Shown: in pieces, positions 1 through 5,528 of the stretch
Layout: each line of letters opens with the position of its first letter
How positions within the stretch are numbered: position 1 is the first letter of the stretch
From: Candidatus Hodarchaeota archaeon
GTDB lineage: Archaea; Asgardarchaeota; Heimdallarchaeia; Hodarchaeales; Hodarchaeaceae
Length of the DNA: 18,271 bases
Assembly: GCA_030589605.1 (NCBI GenBank)
Contig: JAUUVJ010000013.1
Span: 1 to 18,271 of the forward strand
Direction of reading: 5' to 3'
The notes under the pieces: generated by a model
Told to the model about the DNA's origin: nothing
Seen by the model: only the letters and a program-made list of their open reading frames with translations
Databases searched by the model: none
Translations under genes and position numbers: made by a program

Positions 1-118
1 CAAGTGATTTGGGAACTGAAGATATTGTCGTCTTTATAATATAAAAAAGTTTCTTTGCACTCCCCGCGTGACTAGAAAATGAAAACTCGAAAAATCGTTA
101 GTTGATTCTGTACGTAGT

Positions 119-156
119 GAAAAAAAAGAGAAAGAAGGAATTATCGACTTTCTCTT
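119..156 (-). terminator. hairpin plus T-tract terminator of the protease operon
   Basis: On the minus strand a 9-bp perfect stem (156-148 pairing with 134-126, 13-nt loop) is followed at once by a run of T residues (125-119). It lies about 29 nt past the protease stop codon. Archaeal RNA polymerase mainly terminates at T-tracts, so the T-run may matter more than the stem. The stem is only A/G against C/T and some chance contribution is possible. Confidence 0.5.
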
Positions 157-184
157 ACCTCATGAATTTTATATCCATCTCCTA

Positions 185-1135
185 CTAGTAAATACTATCG
201 ATATTAAGAGCGGTAAAGACATCTTGAATCGGATTGATGATTGTAGCCCAGATAGAACCAGCAAAAAGTAAGCCACATACTTTATGTTCGTTGTCATCAG
301 TCATTATAACTGAACCACTATCACCACGATCACTCATCCAGTATGTTAAGAGCTGATTATCAAAGGTAGCAAATACATTCGTGTCATATTCGATTATACA
401 GGTATAATCAAGCTGTCTAATTTCCTCACGAGTGACCTGAGTCGTTCTCCCACTTTTTACGACTTTCATACCAAGAGTAGCAGTGGAAATCCCATTTGGA
501 CGAGAAAGATCCATTATATCTGGACTCACAACCGTGTCATCAAGTGGTTTTGCAAGGGCTGCATCCACATGGTTAAGCCTACCACCCATAGAAATGGTTT
601 CAAAAGAAGAAAGTTCCGCGATTTGATCAGCTAAACTACCATCATCCGCAGAGCCGGGTTGTAAAATAGGATCTCCGATTTGAGCATTATTACTATCTGC
701 TAGTACATGATTATTTGAAAGAATATATGGCTCTTCATTCTGTCTAACTAGACAGCCTAAAGTGCCTGCTCCAATCCTATAATGGCCAATGGAACTACCA
801 CCTAGAGCAGGGCGATTAACTGATCGATTCGGAAGAGCGGATAATGCTTTGAGCACACCCGTTTGAATCACATCTGTTTTAACCCCTTCATACTCTGGGG
901 GAATCGCTTCTCCTACGATATCATTTGGATCTTTATGTTTTCTAATAACAGAGACGACGATAGACAGGTCATTGGTGAATCGCCCATCTTTCATCTTATA
1001 TCCGACTCCAACTCCAGTAATATTTTGTTTCTCTAACTCCTCTCCTTTTGAGAGGGTTAAAATCCTACTACTAATCTCAAGTATTTCTATTTGGTACTTA
1101 CGTTTGATGATAAGTACGTCTTCTAACAAACTCAT
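185..1135 (-). CDS. trypsin-like serine peptidase (Nal1-like) with N-terminal GVGVG domain
   Basis: This is a serine endopeptidase of the chymotrypsin/trypsin fold, close to the bacterial and archaeal group that resembles plant NAL1. Counting from the upstream ATG at 1141, the catalytic triad is visible as His145 (in SNNHVLA), Asp193 (in HVDAALA) and Ser275 (in GDSGS), with the family block GTLGCLV and GDPILQPG around it. Residues about 40-97 form a separate N-terminal domain (GVGVGYK, then DLSIVVSV). No signal peptide or membrane segment is seen, so a cytosolic location is likely. I prefer the start at 1135 over 1141: the strong SD AGGAGG (1148-1143) lies 7 nt before the ATG at 1135 but only 1 nt before the ATG at 1141. 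This leaves a 2-nt gap after the upstream small gene, which encodes a stand-alone copy of the same N-terminal domain. The target is unknown. The protease fold is secure; the physiological role is not. Confidence 0.9.
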   Translation of the reverse strand: MSLLEDVLIIKRKYQIEILEISSRILTLSKGEELEKQNITGVGVGYKMKDGRFTNDLSIVVSVIRKHKDPNDIVGEAIPPEYEGVKTDVIQTGVLKALSALPNRSVNRPALGGSSIGHYRIGAGTLGCLVRQNEEPYILSNNHVLADSNNAQIGDPILQPGSADDGSLADQIAELSSFETISMGGRLNHVDAALAKPLDDTVVSPDIMDLSRPNGISTATLGMKVVKSGRTTQVTREEIRQLDYTCIIEYDTNVFATFDNQLLTYWMSDRGDSGSVIMTDDNEHKVCGLLFAGSIWATIINPIQDVFTALNIDSIY

Positions 1136-1137
1136 AT

Positions 1138-1410
1138 TCATTCCTCCTTTTTCTGAATCTTTAGTTTCCCTATTTGTTGTACATCGATTGGAACTCCTTC
1201 TAGAACCTTCGGGAGACGGTCTTCTTTTGTGAGGTCCTCCTCTTTCTCAACTTTTTGCACAACACTTACGATAATTGCTAAATCATCTGTTTCTTTACCT
1301 TTTACGATTTTTTTACCGATACCAATCCCTACAACCCCTTTATGCTTGAAGAGCTGATCTTGATATTTTTTCTTCACTTTTTGTACTTCTTCCATCTCCA
1401 TAATATTCAT
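1138..1410 (-). CDS. small protein duplicating the protease N-terminal domain
   Basis: This 90-residue protein resembles residues about 41-97 of the protease encoded directly downstream. Both carry a G(V/I)G(V/I)G(Y/K)K block, then DL(S/A)I(I/V)VSV, then EGV..DV.Q.G (here residues 26-81). It therefore looks like a free-standing copy of that protease's N-terminal domain. In this peptidase family the domain precedes the catalytic fold and may act as a propeptide-like or regulatory module; that role is inference. Three in-frame ATGs lie close together (codons 1, 4 and 6) and none has a clear SD, so the exact start is uncertain. The stop is 2 nt before the protease ATG at 1135, so the two genes are almost certainly co-transcribed and translationally coupled. 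A regulator or inhibitor that docks on the protease is the simplest idea; a plain duplicate is equally possible. Confidence 0.75.
   Translation of the reverse strand: MNIMEMEEVQKVKKKYQDQLFKHKGVVGIGIGKKIVKGKETDDLAIIVSVVQKVEKEEDLTKEDRLPKVLEGVPIDVQQIGKLKIQKKEE
1143..1148 (-). promoter_or_regulatory. Shine-Dalgarno site fixing the protease start
   Basis: AGGAGG on the minus strand lies inside the last codons of the upstream small gene. It is 7 nt from the ATG at 1135 and 1 nt from the ATG at 1141. The 7-nt spacing matches other genes in this window and favours the downstream ATG. Confidence 0.65.
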
Positions 1411-2089
1411 CTACATTTAATTTCTTATTTTGAACAATTCTTCGGGTTAACTTTGATATCATAAACGAAATAATTAGTTTATTTTGATATAACATCAATA
1501 AACGAGAGAAATTTTCGTTTAACTGTAACTCCCTTTAGATAAATTCCAAAGAAGAGGGCATCTCACTCAGAAAGAGGTGTAACTAGTTTTGAAATTACAC
1601 TTCATTTCATATAGTAACTACAAAATCCCCTTAAAAGCTTTTCAATGTTGAATTAATTCTGGAATTTCCATCATCTCTTAAAAACCCGAAAAACCTCAAT
1701 TTTCATTGATAGAGGAAGGATTATTCGTAGGAACCTCCCTTATGGCTCTTCAGGGATATATTATTCAAAAGGTTAGTTTTCTTTGAATTAAGCATTATTA
1801 TTGCTGATGAAATCCAGAAAGAATGATTGATTAAAGTTATTTATCACTAATTATTCATGTTTTACAGGATAGAGGATTATATCGGATACAAAAGGTTAAG
1901 AGTCGTTGTAATGTCGTTTGATCGCTCGTAAACTGTCTAAAAGTATGTAAGGAATGAAATGCGGACATAAAGGATAGTTCACACCTGAATTAGAAGATTT
2001 ATGCTACTTAAACTAATAACTAGTAACTAATTAGTTAACGATAGGACATGCTTAATTTCCACACGGTCGCTCTCATGCGATTAGTGGCC
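1411..2089. other. non-coding stretch between protease operon and phosphoribosyltransferase operon
   Basis: About 680 bases have no supportable reading frame on either strand. Within it I see a 9-bp stem with a 12-nt loop (1574-1582 and 1595-1603), and three tandem copies of a TAACTA-like heptamer running into a 14-bp perfect palindrome (2024-2037). None is clearly functional. The protease operon promoter must lie near the left end; a weak AT-rich stretch about 50 nt upstream of 1410 is the only candidate. There is no tRNA-like fold and no transposase remnant that I can recognise. Confidence 0.5.
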
Positions 2090-2099
2090 AAAAATAAAA
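2090..2099 (-). terminator. T-tract terminator candidate after the phosphoribosyltransferase operon
   Basis: On the minus strand a TTTTATTTTT tract begins 22 nt beyond the stop of the 106-residue gene. No hairpin precedes it. Archaeal termination often needs only such a T-tract. Confidence 0.35.
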
Positions 2100-2120
2100 G
2101 TGAAATTTCAGATTGCGAGT

Positions 2121-2441
2121 TCATTTTTTATCGTAATGTTTAACAATATATTCTGAAAGATATGAACCTGAATTACTTGGATCTTCTTTGATTTTTTCAA
2201 AACAACTTATTAATGGCTTGATATACTGATTAAAAAGATTAATTGAATCAATAGTATATAATAAACCATCAACCTCATTAGATAAAAAATTGATTATAGT
2301 TTCAACTATGAGAAATGGAACTGCGTTATTCAATTCCCTTTCTTTTCTACAAAATTTTCCTACATTTTCAAGAGGGAAATAAGCTAATTTACCTTCTTCT
2401 AAATCCTTGAGATGTTTGATTAATTCATCGATTTTATTCAA
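2121..2441 (-). CDS. hypothetical 106-residue helical protein, co-transcribed with phosphoribosyltransferase
   Basis: I do not recognise this protein. It is short, mostly helical by appearance, with no membrane segment, no cysteine pair and no catalytic motif. It starts at a TTG that overlaps the TGA stop of the upstream phosphoribosyltransferase by four bases. GAGG at 2452-2449 sits exactly 7 nt before the TTG, the same spacing seen at other starts here, so the non-ATG start is well supported. The overlap argues for translational coupling and for a partner role with the phosphoribosyltransferase, though no function can be read from the sequence. Confidence 0.7.
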   Translation of the reverse strand: MNKIDELIKHLKDLEEGKLAYFPLENVGKFCRKERELNNAVPFLIVETIINFLSNEVDGLLYTIDSINLFNQYIKPLISCFEKIKEDPSNSGSYLSEYIVKHYDKK

Positions 2442-3103
2442 TAAAATTCCTCTTCTTCAAATAAACATTTCCAAGGAATATTAAGTTCTTCTGATAAATA
2501 TTCAATCGGTCTTTTTTTAGGGTATTTACGTTTGAGAAGGGCAGCTATCATACAAATATTGACAAAGTTATTTTCTTTTAGAATTTCAATTGCAGATTTT
2601 AAACTACCACCAGATGTTATCACATCATCAACAATGAGGATTCTATCATCTTTATCTAAATTACCTTCAATTAGCTTTTTATCACCATGTTCTTTTACTT
2701 TCTTTTTAACATAAAACCCTTTAAGAAGATTAGGTGAATAAGCTACTAAAGAAGTTAATAAAGGAATAGCTCCAGATTCTAATCCGCCTACTGCTGTGAT
2801 TTTATAGGGAATAACATACTCAATAATAAACGCTTCAGCTACTAAACGAATACCTCGATCATCTAACATAGTTCTTTTCATATTGAAATAGTGATTTGAT
2901 TTAATGCCAGAAGATAACGTAAAACCATCAGAGGTAAATTTATAGGATTTTCTCGAAATAATGTTTTTTAATTTCAATTTCGTTTTATCAAAATTACCCA
3001 AATTTAATTCTATTTTATGAATCTTGTCTTTTTTAGAACTTTTGATTCCAGAAGGGTATCTAATGTAATTTTTTATCCAATTAATTTGTGATGCGAATGC
3101 CAT
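2438..3103 (-). CDS. orotate phosphoribosyltransferase-family protein
   Basis: The protein is a type I phosphoribosyltransferase of the orotate phosphoribosyltransferase (OPRT) family, which transfers ribose-5-phosphate from PRPP to a base. Counting from the TTG at 3109, residues 66-79 match the OPRT opening block (LSSGIKSNHYFNMKR), residues 108-116 the GG.ESGAIPL block, the lysine run at 135-137 and following GH..G.LIEG give the flexible-loop region, and residues 157-169 are the PRPP-binding motif (ILIVDDVITSGGS). All key segments are intact, so activity is likely. I place the start at the ATG at 3103, because GAGG at 3114-3111 is 7 nt before it but 1 nt before the TTG at 3109. No other pyrimidine gene is nearby; its only partner is the overlapping 106-residue unknown. 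It may be the genuine UMP-pathway enzyme or a relative recruited for another base, so no pyrE symbol is given. Confidence 0.85.
   Translation of the reverse strand: MAFASQINWIKNYIRYPSGIKSSKKDKIHKIELNLGNFDKTKLKLKNIISRKSYKFTSDGFTLSSGIKSNHYFNMKRTMLDDRGIRLVAEAFIIEYVIPYKITAVGGLESGAIPLLTSLVAYSPNLLKGFYVKKKVKEHGDKKLIEGNLDKDDRILIVDDVITSGGSLKSAIEILKENNFVNICMIAALLKRKYPKKRPIEYLSEELNIPWKCLFEEEEFY
2449..2452 (-). promoter_or_regulatory. Shine-Dalgarno site supporting a TTG start
   Basis: GAGG on the minus strand lies 7 nt before the TTG at 2441, inside the end of the phosphoribosyltransferase gene. It supports coupled translation of the 106-residue protein from a TTG codon. Confidence 0.6.
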
Positions 3104-3110
3104 TAACAAT

Positions 3111-3153
3111 CCTCATTCCTTTTAATTCTAAATATCTTTCTGAAGAATTTATA
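3111..3153 (-). promoter_or_regulatory. promoter and SD of the phosphoribosyltransferase operon
   Basis: On the minus strand a TATAAAT box (3153-3147) lies about 47 nt before the ATG at 3103. With the usual archaeal spacing the transcript would begin near 3123, giving a leader of about 20 nt that carries GAGG at 3114-3111, 7 nt before the ATG. Box, leader length and SD agree with one another. Confidence 0.5.
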
Positions 3154-3983
3154 CTCACAACTATGTAATAGAAAATAGCGGAAACGAAGTTCATAATCGA
3201 AGAAAAGACGGACTTTAAACACATAAATTCGGTACCCCATTAGAGTGATTTATGTTTATGAGCATATTTTGCCGCCTTTTTTAAAATTCTACCCAAAGGA
3301 TCACTTTTAGGAATAGAATAAAAAAATACCCAACATAATAATACTATTATTCTAACCAATAACTAGCATTAATCCTCATAATATAAAGGTGGATATATAA
3401 AGCTTTTGCTTCTTATTGACAAGAGTTCCCTAGTTCAAAAGCAAATATGATATCAAAATATTACATTCAAGGATTTAATAGTTGAGTTGAAGATTTCTTA
3501 TTTCTCAAAGGGAAGTAATTTCAGAAGGTTTCTGGTAAATGATGACTCCAAAGGAGAATCAATAAATGTATAGCTCTACATCAGTATTGTTGAAATGCAA
3601 ATTACAAGTAGAAACTTAAAACAGGTTTCTAAACGAAATAGACAAAATATACACCTTGGAGTGGAATAATAAACCGACAAAATTTTCATCCTACAAAGAT
3701 AGATTAGGTTTGAAAAAAGAAGAAAAAAACCAAGTACCAAAAGTTAACCAACGACAGAACTTGATAGGAAATCAACTTATTGGTTATACCGATAAAATAG
3801 GGATATGTATTTGTTATCCTTCCTTTGTTAAGATTTTCAATTACTTGTGAGTATCTCCCGAAATCAGACGTTATATTTACCTACTAAATAAGCATATATC
3901 GAATTATCCTTTTATATCAGAAAAATAGCTTCTCTGATTCAAATAACTCAATAATTATGAATGATATTTTTATGATGAATCGA
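3154..3983. other. long non-coding stretch between phosphoribosyltransferase and ERCC4 genes
   Basis: About 830 bases carry no gene I can support. A 64-codon frame at 3656-3850 on the plus strand opens with TTG, has no SD and shows no recognisable motif. T-runs and short AT-rich palindromes occur but are expected at this base composition. There is no tRNA-like cloverleaf and no repeat array. The region could be an eroded gene or hold an unannotated RNA; nothing in the bases decides this. Confidence 0.45.
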
Positions 3984-4391
3984 TTAACGTTTAGTCTTAG
4001 AGTCAATATCGGATAACACACGATGAATAGCGTAGGCAATAGTCACTTCTACATTCATAACTGGGATGATGAAAAAATGAAATTCAAAAACTAAATTCAC
4101 TAGAGTGCGAATAACAGGTTCCATTCGGCATCTGGTATCAGCCATGTTTCCTGCTAAAATTAAAAAACCCATTTTACCTGTATTCATCATTTTTTGAGCT
4201 TGGCGTACTAAACGACCATCAATAACAGAATTAAAAAAATCATCTCCGCGCTTAATCTCCCCGATTGTTGATTTCCCTTGAAAATCACCTGCATGTAAAC
4301 GAGTGAATTCCACCTCATGACCATAAGCTTCAACCGCTAACGCTAATTGAAGGGGTTCACGATCATCAATTAAAACGGATGAAACAGGCAA
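3984..4391 (-). CDS. stand-alone ERCC4-type (XPF-family) nuclease
   Basis: This 135-residue protein is almost entirely an ERCC4 nuclease domain, the metal-dependent fold of XPF, MUS81 and archaeal Hef that cuts branched or flap DNA. Visible family marks are LIDDRE (residues 7-12), GDF (35-37), GEIKRGDDF (44-52, in place of the usual V-ERK-xxxD block) and a following S.IDGRL..Q helix (55-64). Candidate metal ligands are Asp10, Asp36, Glu45 and Asp50 or Asp51, with Lys47. Archaeal XPF normally carries a C-terminal (HhH)2 domain for DNA binding and dimerisation; it is absent here. The start is TTG, supported by GAGG at 4402-4399 exactly 7 nt upstream. It stands alone, about 175 bp downstream of the WD40-like gene, with its own promoter-like box. 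It may be a repair nuclease that depends on a partner for DNA recognition. Confidence 0.85.
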   Translation of the reverse strand: MPVSSVLIDDREPLQLALAVEAYGHEVEFTRLHAGDFQGKSTIGEIKRGDDFFNSVIDGRLVRQAQKMMNTGKMGFLILAGNMADTRCRMEPVIRTLVNLVFEFHFFIIPVMNVEVTIAYAIHRVLSDIDSKTKR

Positions 4392-4398
4392 AGGTGAC

Positions 4399-4446
4399 CC
4401 TCGATCTCATTAGTTCCCCCTTCTCACTCGAAGATACAATTATAAT
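4399..4446 (-). promoter_or_regulatory. promoter and SD of the ERCC4 nuclease gene
   Basis: ATTATAAT on the minus strand (4446-4439) lies about 50 nt before the TTG start, implying a leader of about 25 nt. That leader contains GAGG (4402-4399) 7 nt before the TTG. This arrangement repeats that of the phosphoribosyltransferase gene. Confidence 0.45.
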
Positions 4447-4566
4447 AACCCCAAAAATCTTCTAAAATTGTCATCGCTCAGAATAATTTGGAAAATTTTG
4501 GATATTCTCACAAGAATAGATATAGTGTTTCAATCATTCGATAAAGCATAGAGTACTTTTTTTTAT

Positions 4567-5466
4567 TCATTCTCTTTGCCATATTTGAATATTACCGTTA
4601 ATATCAGAAATCAAAAGTGTATTCCCAATCAATTCACAAGATTGAACCCAGGAGAGATCAGGGATTTGAGTAACGTGTTTCCAGGTTTTCCATTCCCAAA
4701 TGTCAATGGTATCAGCTGCTAATGCAACTAGTAAAGGCTTATCACTAAAAAACTGATTTCTGATTTTTAACTCTGAGTAGAAATCTTGTTTCAACCATCC
4801 ACCTAATTGGGTTACAGTATTGAATTGTGGTATTTGTCCAATATTCCACACATTGAGAGTACATTCTTCATCTAATTCCATACATTCATTTGATCCGATC
4901 AAAAGTAAATTGTCTTCAATAAGGAAAGATCCAATCCATTCTTCCTTTTGAAATACAGATTCTTGCTGAAAGGTAATTAAATTCCAGAATTCCAGTTTTT
5001 CAGTAGAAATTTGAACTGCTAACTTATCACCACTTACTGAAATATTCATAAAAGGTTGGCCAAAGTTATTGGATTGGATTTCAATGATTTCTAAGAGCTG
5101 TTTTGTGTCTTGTTCTAAAATTTCAATTTTATTACTTCCTACTATAAGGAAATAGCTATCTGAGATAAAAAGATGTTTAGGTATTCCAATTCGAGTTTGG
5201 AATTCATAAGCAAGCTTTTTTTCTTTGAGATCCCAAACTTCAATACTTTCATCTTGTTTACCTATGTATAAAGATGAATCAAAACTCGTGGAACAACAAA
5301 GGCTTGGATTTCTAGTGTATAACTTCCAATCGGGCTGATATAAAGAATCAAGATTTCTAAGTTGTATAGAACCTATATCACTAGAAATTATTAAATAAGG
5401 ATCTGAAATATCTAGTTTATTTACAACATTTGGTTCCACAGGGAAACTATCTTCATAGATATACAT
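4567..5466 (-). CDS. WD40-like seven-bladed beta-propeller protein
   Basis: The 299 residues divide into seven blade-like repeats, each with a hydrophobic strand, a polar turn and a closing WD- or IW-type strand. They lie near residues 24-40, 65-82, 105-120, 147-164, 184-209, 244-261 and 282-298; clear closing strands are IEVWDLK, LEFWNL, LNVWNIG, IDIWEWK and IQIWQ. Seven blades make a complete propeller with nothing extra attached. WD40 propellers are usually platforms that hold partners together, so it may bind its neighbours. It starts 62 nt after the stop of the acidic nuclease gene on the same strand, with no terminator seen between them. It has no SD but has a TATA-like box about 29 nt before the ATG, so it can probably be made from a leaderless transcript of its own. 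The partner is unknown. Confidence 0.8.
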   Translation of the reverse strand: MYIYEDSFPVEPNVVNKLDISDPYLIISSDIGSIQLRNLDSLYQPDWKLYTRNPSLCCSTSFDSSLYIGKQDESIEVWDLKEKKLAYEFQTRIGIPKHLFISDSYFLIVGSNKIEILEQDTKQLLEIIEIQSNNFGQPFMNISVSGDKLAVQISTEKLEFWNLITFQQESVFQKEEWIGSFLIEDNLLLIGSNECMELDEECTLNVWNIGQIPQFNTVTQLGGWLKQDFYSELKIRNQFFSDKPLLVALAADTIDIWEWKTWKHVTQIPDLSWVQSCELIGNTLLISDINGNIQIWQRE

Positions 5467-5490
5467 ATTCTAAACACAATTACATAGGTG

Positions 5491-5500
5491 GTTTATAATC
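5491..5500 (-). promoter_or_regulatory. TATA box for a leaderless WD40 transcript
   Basis: GATTATAAAC on the minus strand is centred about 29 nt before the ATG at 5466, the usual distance from an archaeal TATA box to the transcription start. No SD precedes that ATG. Both facts fit a leaderless mRNA. Confidence 0.5.
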
Positions 5501-5528
5501 TCAAAATTATAATATGGTGAACATTCGA

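Noticed and set aside
3..44. Possible C-terminal end of a plus-strand gene entering from the left edge (13 codons ending VVFII, stop TAA)
   Set aside because: Thirteen open codons are too few to separate from chance.
1574..1603. 9-bp stem with 12-nt loop
   Set aside because: One G-U pair, no T-tract beside it, not next to a gene end, and expected by chance in a region this size.
1803..1850. CTGATGA and later TGATTGA suggesting a C/D-box guide RNA
   Set aside because: The C box begins with a pyrimidine and no properly spaced D and D-prime boxes were found.
2058..2092. GC-richer patch with GGTCGC and GTGGCCA, checked for tRNA or hairpin structure
   Set aside because: No cloverleaf, no T-loop consensus and no stable stem.
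3656..3850. 64-codon plus-strand frame beginning with TTG
   Set aside because: No SD, no recognisable motif, ends in a short hydrophobic stretch, and sits alone in a long non-coding region. It could be a remnant but cannot be supported as a gene.
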